64,000 nt of DNA, from positions 4,154,001-4,218,000 of the forward strand of contig NZ_CP154261.1 in the NCBI RefSeq assembly GCF_039511225.1, given 5' to 3'. Positions 36,636-44,762 of the stretch are shown here, in pieces (position 1 is the stretch's first letter; every line of letters starts with the position of its first letter). A program made the translations under genes and the position numbers. The stretch is from Sphingobacterium multivorum (GTDB lineage: Bacteria > Bacteroidota > Bacteroidia > Sphingobacteriales > Sphingobacteriaceae). The notes beneath the pieces are model-generated. The model was not told the origin of the DNA. It was given only the letters and a program-made list of their open reading frames with translations, and ran no database searches.

Positions 36636-37403
36636 ATGAAAAAGAACTTTATTCTCCTTGCTCTAGCGACCCTGGTGTTGTTAGGCAGCTGCAGCAAAAA
36701 TGATGGTCCCTCCTCACAAAAAACACCTGTCACAGTAAAAATTACGGATGCTCCAGGTTACTATGACGCGATCAATCTTCACATCGATGCGATCGAGATC
36801 CGAACTACTTCGGGTAGCACAACGATAGATGTCGCCGCTGATCCATTTAATATTTTGAATTATACAATGGGAAAAGATACCGTCATCGCAGGGCAGGATG
36901 TTCCATCTGGTATGATCCAAGAAATTCGGCTCAAACTTAATGACTCAGGAAATGAAATCTGGGTCAATGGCGTTGTCCACCCACTAAAAACACCCAGTGG
37001 ACAATCCTCCGGTGTTAAACTCAAAGTACAAGATGAGTTAATTCCGGATGTAGCCTACACGCTTCTCCTGGATTTTGATGCTTCAAAATCGATTGTAAAG
37101 ACGGGCAATGATCAATATCTTCTTAAACCCGTTATTCGTGCTATTCCGGTAGCCACGTCGGGTGCGATCATTGGAACTGTTAATCCGGCTGCATCACTCG
37201 CCAATGTATTCGCTATCAATGGAGTAGATACCGTGGGTACTATGGCAAATTCAGCTGGAAAATTTTACTTTCCTGGGATGCCTGAAGGCACTTACAAGAT
37301 TGTTATCGAACCTTCAGTAGCTGGTTACATGAACAAAAGCATTGAAGGCGTGCAAGTGGCCAAAGGAAGTGTTAAAGATTTAGGAATTATTTCTGTACAA
37401 TAA
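36636..37403 (+). CDS. DUF4382 lipoprotein
   Basis: Start chosen at ATG 36636; an in-frame ATG at 36507 would run through the GH20 terminator and add 43 residues before the signal peptide. The 255-residue product has a lipoprotein signal with Cys19 (LLGSC). The DUF4382 domain (about 28-175) contains VKITDAPGYYDAINLHIDAIEI. A C-terminal carboxypeptidase-regulatory-like Ig fold has GKFYFPGMPEGTYKIVIEP. The function of DUF4382 lipoproteins is unknown; a surface or periplasmic location is expected. It stands alone between two terminators. Confidence 0.88.
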   Translation: MKKNFILLALATLVLLGSCSKNDGPSSQKTPVTVKITDAPGYYDAINLHIDAIEIRTTSGSTTIDVAADPFNILNYTMGKDTVIAGQDVPSGMIQEIRLKLNDSGNEIWVNGVVHPLKTPSGQSSGVKLKVQDELIPDVAYTLLLDFDASKSIVKTGNDQYLLKPVIRAIPVATSGAIIGTVNPAASLANVFAINGVDTVGTMANSAGKFYFPGMPEGTYKIVIEPSVAGYMNKSIEGVQVAKGSVKDLGIISVQ

Positions 37404-37453
37404 CGTACGATCGGATTAAAGTATCTGATAAGAAACCTATTGTAAAATTGGAC

Positions 37454-37488
37454 ATGCCCCAAATAGTTACCACTATTTGGGGCATTTT
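37454..37488 (+). terminator. Terminator after the DUF4382 gene
   Basis: TGCCCCAAATAGT and ACTATTTGGGGCA form a perfect 13-bp stem with a 4-base loop, extended by A/T and followed by TTTT. The minus strand carries a weaker T-run, so it may also serve the convergent PIG-L gene. Confidence 0.9.
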
Positions 37489-37567
37489 AATTGTAGTGGT
37501 CTTCTAATCCATCCACGAAAATGTGTTGATTCAATTTTTAGATCATCTCGCCTACAACACTGATTGA

Positions 37568-40024
37568 TCAATAAGTATCTGAGACTGATGAAAGTGAAAG
37601 CATATTGGCAAAAAGACGATATGCTCCCGCTACTCCTGCAGGCAGTTGTCTAAATAGAGACAAACTATTGTAGATATAATAACCTTTTCCTGTTTTGCGA
37701 AGCAGTAACAAGCCATCTTCATGCTGATTATTTGCGTTTTGCCCGCGTAGTATTGGTTCAAAGTCTGCACTCCATTTTTGCGGTAAAAAAAGTGCCCGAT
37801 CTTGTACCCAATTTTGAAAATCATGCTGTCCAATTACATTGGGGTAATTCAATATACGATGAGATGGGTCTAAAAATGAAATGCGGCTCTCCACATCTGT
37901 AATTCTTTCTTGAGAAACAGCTAAAGGATAAGTCCCAACCTCAGTCAAATGCAAATCATATGGCGTATTATACTGCCCTATCAATACACCGCCCTGCTCC
38001 ACATAGTCACGGAAAAGCTGATGAAATTCCGCAATTAAGGAATGAGTATTGTAAATCCGTACTCCCAGGACCACTGCATCAAAATCGAAGAGATTTATTT
38101 CACCAATGGACTCAAATGGAATAATATCCAATTGTTCAACAAGTTGGCACAAGCTCCCTCCAAGTTCATCATTCATCCCCGAAATATAAGCAACTTTCCG
38201 GGCCGTAATATCCACTGGCAAGTTTAGCACCCGTAGTATTCCCTTAGGAAAGTAAGTTACTTTGTTAATATGCGGATAAACAATACTTCTCGATGTGAAC
38301 GGATATTTACCTGAACTGGTCTCAATCTCAAATCCAATCTCTTGAATCTCTTCCTGTGATGCTGCTGAACTCAACTCAAAATAAAGTTTTTCCGCTGCAT
38401 TACCTGCGATGTTGAGATCAATTTCTTTCGGAAATGCGCTCAATCCGTCCGGAAGCGTTAACCTCACTTTAATAGGTAAGGATTCGGCTATATTGGATTG
38501 CAGCTCCAAAGCAACTAAACGTTGGGTCGCTTTAGACAGCACAACGATATCCGAATCAAATGCTGCTGTTACCGGGGGAGCTACGACAACTGGACTACCT
38601 GCATGTCTTACAGGAAGCTTAATCGCGATCGGTAAGCCGGCAAATTCCAGTTCCAAATGAACCAACAATTCGGTCCCATATTGTGTCAATACAACATCAG
38701 CAGACGATTCTGGTGTGTAATTATGTGCGTCACCATTAGCATTAAGCCAAGTTGGAAAAGAAGGTAAAATTGTATGAAGAAGCTGACCATTCAAATGGAT
38801 CATTTTCGATGGAGACAAGGGAAGATCTATTTGCCTTGCCCCCCTTATAAAAGGAACATTTACCGCTGTCAACTGCAAATTAGACTCAGCTGGAATATGC
38901 GCATGCAAGATCATATTAACCTCGGTTCCCGGCACCCATAGGTCGTTAGAAGCCTGTACTTCTAAGGAGACACCAGCAAAATCAAGCAGAAGACGTTCTA
39001 CCTCAGCTCGTTTTTTATGAATAATATTATCTTCGGGAACGATCTTCATCCAAAATAAGATCGAAGCAAGCTCCAATGTAAGCTCTGCCGTATCAGACTC
39101 ACATTTTGCGATAAGGTCATCCACCAACCGATTGAATACATTTGCATAAGAATCTTGCACTGAACAATGCGTAAAAATAGTATTCACAGCCTCTGAATTG
39201 ATCGATGCACTTTTTAATACTTCAAAATACTCGATACTAGAGTGATGCTGCGCCAAACTTACCATGGCCTGAGAACGATGTCGATTACGACTTTCTGCTG
39301 CAATTTCACCATAATGTAAATCAAAAGAGCCATGTCTTACAGGAATATCCAAAGAAATATATGCTGGCAAAGGTGTTACTTCTCCGCCAATATCTTTAAC
39401 ACCACTCTCCTGATATACATTCCACAGCAATTGCCGCGCTTGCCAAGGCCTTAGCTCTGCTAATTGTTCTATATACGCTGTTGGATCAGCGGCTAGATCA
39501 AAAGCCTTTGCCATTAGAATTGCTGAGGCCTGATGGTGTCCATGCGCATCAGGAACATCCGGTGAAAATCGCGTTATGATTACAGTGGGACGAAAATAAC
39601 GGATAGTCCATACCATATCTGCCAGCACACCGTTTTCATCCCATCTCGCTAAAGTTTCATCCACTGATTTTGCAAAGCCAAAATCCTTAGCACGCGTAAA
39701 GAATTGTTTTGTCCCTTCAATTTCACGTGCTGCAAGTGATTCCTGCACCCGAAGTACCCCTAAACCCAACCCCTTCTCTTTACCGATAAAATTCTGTCCC
39801 CCTTCACCTCTCGTGACAGAAAGGTAGGCTGTCTCGACCAATTGATCCTGCGCTAGAAAAGTCAATAATTTATTGTTCTCGTCGTCCGGATGGGCACCGG
39901 TATATAAAACACGATCCGAAATTTTAAGCATACATAGCTCGCGCATCATCATTTGTTCTCTCCGTGAAAAAGCTTGATTCAAATGCTGCGTTAGTGCCTG
40001 TTGTGCTAAAAATTCCAATGCCAT
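37568..40024 (-). CDS. PIG-L family deacetylase with amidotransferase-like C-terminal domain
   Basis: The 818-residue protein has a PIG-L/LmbE zinc deacetylase domain near the N-terminus. It carries AHPDDE around residue 46 and HGHH around residue 160 as zinc and catalytic residues. A long beta-rich middle part and a C-terminal class-I amidotransferase/ThuA-like Rossmann segment (about 600-740, KVAYISGMNDE ... GGVLIGQYNTPYDL) follow. Relatives in Bacteroidota usually carry a signal peptide. This one begins MALEFLAQQALTQ with none, behind a purine-rich AGGAAGG just before the ATG. It probably de-N-acetylates an N-acetyl sugar conjugate in the cytoplasm. Substrate unknown. Confidence 0.87.
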   Translation of the reverse strand: MALEFLAQQALTQHLNQAFSRREQMMMRELCMLKISDRVLYTGAHPDDENNKLLTFLAQDQLVETAYLSVTRGEGGQNFIGKEKGLGLGVLRVQESLAAREIEGTKQFFTRAKDFGFAKSVDETLARWDENGVLADMVWTIRYFRPTVIITRFSPDVPDAHGHHQASAILMAKAFDLAADPTAYIEQLAELRPWQARQLLWNVYQESGVKDIGGEVTPLPAYISLDIPVRHGSFDLHYGEIAAESRNRHRSQAMVSLAQHHSSIEYFEVLKSASINSEAVNTIFTHCSVQDSYANVFNRLVDDLIAKCESDTAELTLELASILFWMKIVPEDNIIHKKRAEVERLLLDFAGVSLEVQASNDLWVPGTEVNMILHAHIPAESNLQLTAVNVPFIRGARQIDLPLSPSKMIHLNGQLLHTILPSFPTWLNANGDAHNYTPESSADVVLTQYGTELLVHLELEFAGLPIAIKLPVRHAGSPVVVAPPVTAAFDSDIVVLSKATQRLVALELQSNIAESLPIKVRLTLPDGLSAFPKEIDLNIAGNAAEKLYFELSSAASQEEIQEIGFEIETSSGKYPFTSRSIVYPHINKVTYFPKGILRVLNLPVDITARKVAYISGMNDELGGSLCQLVEQLDIIPFESIGEINLFDFDAVVLGVRIYNTHSLIAEFHQLFRDYVEQGGVLIGQYNTPYDLHLTEVGTYPLAVSQERITDVESRISFLDPSHRILNYPNVIGQHDFQNWVQDRALFLPQKWSADFEPILRGQNANNQHEDGLLLLRKTGKGYYIYNSLSLFRQLPAGVAGAYRLFANMLSLSSVSDTY

Positions 40025-40160
40025 ATCCTTCCTGCTAAATATTTCTTCGGTTCAAATATAGGAATATTTTTCAATAATCTACTAAATATATAGATTATAT
40101 ATCAATACACTTTAAAACCAGTAGAAATAAACATTTTAAAATGAAAAGGCAAGAGACAAT

Positions 40161-41192
40161 TTAATCCAATCGTGTTAACACCCCCCCTTTATGGCAGTAA
40201 AATTCATAACTAACTTCTTTTCTAAAACGTATCACCTTTTCGATATAGATACTACGATGGTTTTTGCAAAGGGAAAAATACTTTTGCTGAAGCTGGAATG
40301 GTAAACCAGTCCAGTGAATAGATCGTTCGAATTCCAAACCATGTGTTTGACTATATTCCAAGACAAAATTGGAGTCTCTCCAGCTCAATGCGAATTCAGT
40401 TTTATTCTTCGCGTGATCTAAGGCTATCTGCACGCCATTTTGATCGACAATCTGACGCGAACTACCTGCCAACAATATCACTCCCGAGACAACCATAGCG
40501 CCATAACCGATTTTCTTGAATGCCCGGTCGCTGATGTAGGGTAATATAAACTGAACATTAAATGAAGAGACTATCGTTGCAACAGCAATTGCCAAGCCCA
40601 GTCCCAGCGCTGCTTTAGAATACAGACCTAAAATAATATAAATAACAAGCTTTACAAGATGTAAAAACACTTCATTTGCAGCACGGGTGGCAATAATCTC
40701 CTCCTTGGAAAGCCCCATTCTTAAATAAAACCGATTGAACAACAAGCCAATTGCACCTGTAATTCCTGAAATAAAGCCCGAAAGAAAACCAATAATTGCC
40801 AGAAAAGATTTCGAATACTTGGGTTCGGAAGGCAGCTCTGCGTTTTTTGATTTAAACAATTGAGGAATATTTCCCATGAGAAAAAAAGCAACAAGTAGCT
40901 GCAAATAGGAAGGTTCTATAGATTTAATCAGATATCCACCCAATAGTACAGCCGGAATTGAAAATGGTACAAACCACAGAAAGATCCTCCATTTGATATG
41001 CCGCTTAAAAACAATTATTCTCGACACTGAGCTGGTAAACGAACCAATAGTTAACGAGAATGGAATTACCGAAGAAGGTAACATAAAATTCAATAAGGGA
41101 ATAAGGATAAGGCTTGCTCCTCCCCCACATATAGCGCTGATCCAAAAAGCGGCTATCGCACCTAAAAACAGGATAACTAAATTTATCATCAT
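40161..41192 (-). CDS. TauE/SafE family permease with soluble C-terminal extension
   Basis: The 343-residue protein has about eight membrane helices in two halves. It shows the family glycine/proline pattern ICGGGASLILIPLLNFMLP and SGFISGITGAIGLLFNRFYL. Members export sulfite, sulfonates or other organic anions. After the last helix (about residue 258) an extra tail of about 85 residues with charged and aromatic sequence (HTGLEFERS-like, ending GGVLTRLD) is unusual for the family and probably cytoplasmic. It is divergent from a small HMA-like gene. Confidence 0.82.
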   Translation of the reverse strand: MMINLVILFLGAIAAFWISAICGGGASLILIPLLNFMLPSSVIPFSLTIGSFTSSVSRIIVFKRHIKWRIFLWFVPFSIPAVLLGGYLIKSIEPSYLQLLVAFFLMGNIPQLFKSKNAELPSEPKYSKSFLAIIGFLSGFISGITGAIGLLFNRFYLRMGLSKEEIIATRAANEVFLHLVKLVIYIILGLYSKAALGLGLAIAVATIVSSFNVQFILPYISDRAFKKIGYGAMVVSGVILLAGSSRQIVDQNGVQIALDHAKNKTEFALSWRDSNFVLEYSQTHGLEFERSIHWTGLPFQLQQKYFSLCKNHRSIYIEKVIRFRKEVSYEFYCHKGGVLTRLD

Positions 41193-41358
41193 ATTTCAAC
41201 AAAAAACATTTTATCGTAGCACCCTACAAAAATGCACCGGCATTCTGCAGAAATTTAGAATTGATATCCTTAGCCTCTCCATATGATCTACACCATTCAT
41301 CTGCTCACTGCTCAACCTTGTTTTTGTATAAAAACTAAATGCTTTCGTATAATATAGG

Positions 41359-41388
41359 TTGCGTGAAGCAACGAAGAATATAGATTTG
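41359..41388 (+). promoter_or_regulatory. Promoter with embedded inverted repeat, upstream of the small HMA-like gene
   Basis: TTG (41359-41361), 19 bases, then TAGATTTG (41381-41388) is an exact match to the Bacteroidota promoter pattern. GTTGC (41358-41362) and GCAAC (41368-41372) form a 5-bp inverted repeat over the -33 side, a possible repressor site. The ATG follows at 41449. Confidence 0.55.
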
Positions 41389-41448
41389 TACCGATATCCC
41401 CTATGATTGGGGCATCAGATAATTTTGAACATATATAAATTAGTCGTG

Positions 41449-41688
41449 ATGAAAGTTAGGCAAGTATTGATTTTTAAAAGTTCTGTAAAGACCAAAGACA
41501 AGAAAAATTTTTTGATGGAGTTGGTCAAAACTCATCTTCCGCAAGTGCAAGATGCCACTGTCGATTTAGATGATGAGGATGCCATTTTCAGGTTCGAAAC
41601 AGAAGAGTGTTCCATAGACTACCTGACGCATTTCCTAGCTGGTTATGGTATCCAAGTCGATTTTCTGGATTGTTTTGTAGTCGCCTAA
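41449..41688 (+). CDS. Small HMA-like (ferredoxin-fold) protein lacking CXXC
   Basis: Start chosen at ATG 41449; an upstream in-frame ATG at 41407 lies in the expected 5' leader. The 79-residue cytoplasmic product has a beta-alpha-beta-beta-alpha-beta pattern (RQVLIFKSSV / helix / QDATVDLDD / AIFRFETEE / helix / IQVDFLD). This is like heavy-metal-associated domains but without the metal-binding CXXC; the only Cys are in ECSID and LDCFV. Many Bacteroidota have such orphan proteins of unknown function. It is transcribed alone and has a well-formed promoter. Confidence 0.7.
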   Translation: MKVRQVLIFKSSVKTKDKKNFLMELVKTHLPQVQDATVDLDDEDAIFRFETEECSIDYLTHFLAGYGIQVDFLDCFVVA

Positions 41689-41699
41689 CAGCCGAAAGG

Positions 41700-42413
41700 T
41701 TACAGCAGTCCTCCCGTGTACTGCTTAAAGAAAGCTTCTCGATAGATTTCACCGATCGGAATTTCAAATTTGTCGATGTAAACAGTATGATTGTCAAATG
41801 AATCAATAAAGGACAAATTAATCAAATAGGATTTACTGCTACGGGCGAAGAGGTTATCCGGAAGTTTCTGGTGGATTGTTTTCAAATTCATCGCAGTAAT
41901 CAGTTTATTGTTCCGCGTATAGATGACCACGTAATCTTTGAGCGCTTCTATAAAGCGAATATCAGTAAACGCAATTTTATAGTATTTCCTGTCGGATTTG
42001 ATAAAAAGAGCTTCCTCACTAGCCTTCTCCACCGTACTTTGGATTTCTGCTAAGGCCAATAGCTTTTTATAAGCTAGTGCTTTATCGATCGCTTTGGCCA
42101 AACGTTCCTTATTGATGGGCTTCAAAAGATAGTCTATTGCGTCCAATTCGTAACTTTTCAGTGCATACTGCGCATAGGCTGTCGTTAGGATCACCAGCTT
42201 ATCACTGGGAAGTGATTGTGCAAAATCAAGCCCATTAACCGTCGGCATCTCGATATCCAGAAAAAGCAGATCTACCGAATTCGTCTTGATACATTCCAAT
42301 GCTGATATCGCGTTGGAAAATGTACCAACAATCTGAATCGAAGAAATTTCTTCGATTAAATTTTTCATTTCTTCCCTCGCAAGGGGTTCATCATCTACAA
42401 TAATGCAATTCAT
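41700..42413 (-). CDS. LytTR family response regulator
   Basis: The 237-residue protein has a receiver domain (1-115) with acidic pocket Asp7-Asp8, phospho-acceptor Asp53 in LFLDIEMP, and a switch region TTAYAQYALKSYELDAIDYLLKP. It is followed by a C-terminal LytTR DNA-binding domain (about 135-235; FIEALKDYVVIYT, FARSSKSYLINLSFI). The start overlaps the kinase stop by 4 bases (ATGA). LytTR regulators bind pairs of about 9-bp direct repeats. The repeat pair upstream of this operon and the matching pair upstream of the beta-barrel gene (49603-50199) are candidate targets. Confidence 0.94.
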   Translation of the reverse strand: MNCIIVDDEPLAREEMKNLIEEISSIQIVGTFSNAISALECIKTNSVDLLFLDIEMPTVNGLDFAQSLPSDKLVILTTAYAQYALKSYELDAIDYLLKPINKERLAKAIDKALAYKKLLALAEIQSTVEKASEEALFIKSDRKYYKIAFTDIRFIEALKDYVVIYTRNNKLITAMNLKTIHQKLPDNLFARSSKSYLINLSFIDSFDNHTVYIDKFEIPIGEIYREAFFKQYTGGLL

Positions 42414-43471
42414 AATGGAATAGTAAGTTTAACGCTATACAGGGTTTCAGTTGTTGACACCAACAGTTCGTAATCATTTCTATACAGGAGATCCAGCCGT
42501 CTTTTGGCATTAGCCAATCCCAGCCCGCTGTATTTGCTTCGGACAAATGAGCTGTCGGGATCTTTCGAATTTTCACATTCAAAACAAAGCTGCTGATTAG
42601 CCTCAGAAAAATGAATTGTAATAAAGGTATCACCAGCGCGTGGGCTGAGACTATGTTTAATTGCGTTTTCAACAAAGGCGGTAAAAAGATGTGGTGGTAG
42701 GAATATACCTTTCTTTTCCAATTCTGCTGGGCAGGATATACGCGTTGTGAGGTTATCGCGGCGTATTTCCTCCAATTTTAGAAAATTGGAGATAAAGTTG
42801 ATTTCAGACCTCAAAAGCGTCCTATCATCATTATTTTCGTAGAGCTGATATCTCAGAAAGTCTGATAGTTTCATGATGACCTCGGTAGCCATATTTGGAT
42901 CTTTTCGAATTAAAGCCTTAACGTTGTTCAGCATGTTGAATAAAAAATGTGGCTGAATCTGGTTCTTCAAGGAAATAAGCTCTGTGGTCAGCGCCAAATT
43001 TTTCAGTTCAGAAATGCGCTTATTGTCTTCCAACCAACGTTTAAAAAGCTTGAAAGTCGTCGTAGTTAGAATAATAGGGAGACAGATAAATAAAGCTGCA
43101 ATCAACCCCATAGAATCCGATTCAGGCTTTTTTATAGCCGGAACATGAATGGAATAGATATAGTTGGCAATGTACATAACCACCAGTAAGCTAGCTGTCA
43201 CCAGCAGTATTAATGCTAAGACATATAACTCATATTTGGCCTTAAAGAAAAACTTGGGTATAAGTACATACATATTAGCGTAAAACATGCAGACAAACAC
43301 AAACCATAGGATAATAGAAAAATAAAACCGATAACTACCCTGAAAATGAGAACTCGAATTTGCATTTGCAAAGAGCAGGAGTAAACCGATCAGAAAAAAC
43401 ACGTGTCGCAGTGGCCTGAATTTATTTTCAGTAAAAAACCTTAAAACGATACTATTATTGAAGTCTTGCAT
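42410..43471 (-). CDS. LytS-type sensor histidine kinase
   Basis: Start taken at ATG 43471 (353 residues, MQDFNNS...). A GTG 51 bases further upstream would give 370 residues but runs toward the repeat pair. The protein has four membrane helices (about residues 20-145), then a His_kinase domain with His175 in IQPHFLFNMLNNVKAL and an HATPase domain with AFVENAIKHS and the glycine motif YSGLGLANAKRR. It has no large extracellular domain, so a membrane or cell-envelope signal is likely. It is coupled to the LytTR gene by ATGA. Confidence 0.92.
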   Translation of the reverse strand: MQDFNNSIVLRFFTENKFRPLRHVFFLIGLLLLFANANSSSHFQGSYRFYFSIILWFVFVCMFYANMYVLIPKFFFKAKYELYVLALILLVTASLLVVMYIANYIYSIHVPAIKKPESDSMGLIAALFICLPIILTTTTFKLFKRWLEDNKRISELKNLALTTELISLKNQIQPHFLFNMLNNVKALIRKDPNMATEVIMKLSDFLRYQLYENNDDRTLLRSEINFISNFLKLEEIRRDNLTTRISCPAELEKKGIFLPPHLFTAFVENAIKHSLSPRAGDTFITIHFSEANQQLCFECENSKDPDSSFVRSKYSGLGLANAKRRLDLLYRNDYELLVSTTETLYSVKLTIPL

Positions 43472-43530
43472 GCAGGAGAATAATGTTAACCCGAATAACA
43501 AAAATAGTGCTTTTCTTGCCACATAACCGA

Positions 43531-43566
43531 TCTCTTATACGAAGGCTTGTTTTTTTTATACCAAAA
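43531..43566 (-). promoter_or_regulatory. Candidate LytTR binding site (direct repeats) upstream of the kinase gene
   Basis: Read on the minus strand, TTTTGGTATAA and CTTCGTATAAG have their GTATA cores exactly 21 bases apart. The same arrangement with the same spacing occurs at 50321-50355. The spacing is two helical turns, as for LytTR regulators. It lies 60-95 bases upstream of the chosen kinase start. Confidence 0.5.
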
Positions 43567-43686
43567 CTAGTGAATGATCACCTTTAGTCAGAGGGAAATC
43601 AATTCAGGTCTGACCTTCGAGCATAATCTTGGCCGATCTTTTATTGCCCCCTTAAATCTGGACTAAAAACTATACCTCGTGCACAC

Positions 43687-43800
43687 ATGTTTGAAAAAAA
43701 TAACACCCAGCGCGATTATGTATGGGAAGCAAGTCCCGATCCGTCGTTTTATATTAATGCGGGACTTTCCTTCAATCCCTTTACTAAGAAAAGGAAATAG
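43687..43800 (+). other. Possible 37-residue peptide ORF
   Basis: ATG at 43687 to TAG at 43800 encodes 37 residues, ending FYINAGLSFNPFTKKRK. The end looks like the last strand of a barrel protein, so this may be a leftover fragment. It overlaps the convergent methyltransferase 3' end by 17 bases. The rest of the gap 43523-43783 holds only the kinase promoter repeats. Confidence 0.25.
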
Positions 43801-44470
43801 TATTTTTTTTTCGGGTTATCCACCCCATATAAATCGATGATTGAAAGAATCGAATAGGAGGTTCAAATCCCGCTTCTTCACAGAGCTCGGCTAATCGCTC
43901 TTCCGAAACATGCAACAATTCATGTTCGATTCTTCGCAATCTTTGAGCGACCTGTGTTTCATCTATCCCCTTGGGCAGAAGGAGCCGCAACAATTGCAAG
44001 TTTTGTTGAATCTGCTCCTTATTGCCCGTAATGTCTAATAATAGCAACGGTGCTTGCGGTAACATTCTCTTCGAGATATTTTGGAGCAGAACCAATTTAT
44101 CACCATTGTCTTCTAAAAAGTGTAATACTAACAAAAGCGTCGCAGCACCATATTGTTTCTTTTCGTCCAAATCACTTACCACACCTTCGACGAGATGAAC
44201 ATTCTCATCCGCTTCAAATTTTTCCCGGGCCTGACTAATCATCTCAGGTGACGGATCGACTCCTGTTATTTTCCAAGATTCTACCGTCTCGGCAAAGCGT
44301 TCGATCTCATTTCCTGTACCACAACCCACCACCAATAAATCCTTATTTTCAATTTCTTGAAGGAGCTTAGGCAACAGATCTAAAAAATAATGGTAATTGG
44401 GAATCCATGTCTCAACAAATTGATCATAGCCACTGGCACGTTCATTTTCAAACAGTTCTACTTTATTCAT
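43784..44470 (-). CDS. Class I SAM-dependent methyltransferase
   Basis: The 228-residue protein has a Rossmann-type methyltransferase fold. Motif I is LLVVGCGTGNEIERF (near residues 45-60), the acidic loop ITGVDPSPEMISQA follows, then LVEGVVSDL, and post-motif AATLLLVLHFLED. This architecture methylates small molecules or tRNA; the target is not evident. It is transcribed alone, with about 290 bases upstream that contain the terminator of the GTPase gene and no other gene. Confidence 0.85.
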   Translation of the reverse strand: MNKVELFENERASGYDQFVETWIPNYHYFLDLLPKLLQEIENKDLLVVGCGTGNEIERFAETVESWKITGVDPSPEMISQAREKFEADENVHLVEGVVSDLDEKKQYGAATLLLVLHFLEDNGDKLVLLQNISKRMLPQAPLLLLDITGNKEQIQQNLQLLRLLLPKGIDETQVAQRLRRIEHELLHVSEERLAELCEEAGFEPPIRFFQSSIYMGWITRKKNTISFS

Positions 44471-44672
44471 TTATATAACAATAATCGTTCAACAAAAAAT
44501 TAGAAATCATTTAAAAGGCTTTAGTCCTTCTTCATTCCAAATATATGGGGAAAGCTTATTATTTAAAACTATTCTAAATAACATGAAGCTATTCTGACAA
44601 TCTCGTTACTTATATTTCGTCGGTTAGTTGAGTGCCTGAGTTTATATGCTGGTCAGGTAAACCAATATCAAA

Positions 44673-44699
44673 AAGGCCAGAGAATCGATCTCTGGCCTT
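44673..44699 (-). terminator. Terminator of the CobW-type GTPase gene
   Basis: AAGGCCAGAGA and TCTCTGGCCTT pair perfectly over 11 bp with a 5-base loop. On the minus strand a T-run follows the stem. It lies 64 bases past the GTPase stop. Confidence 0.85.
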
Positions 44700-44762
44700 C
44701 GAAAAATACAATATCTAACCTACATTACCTATTTTTTTAACCATTGCAAATCACAAATAGTT

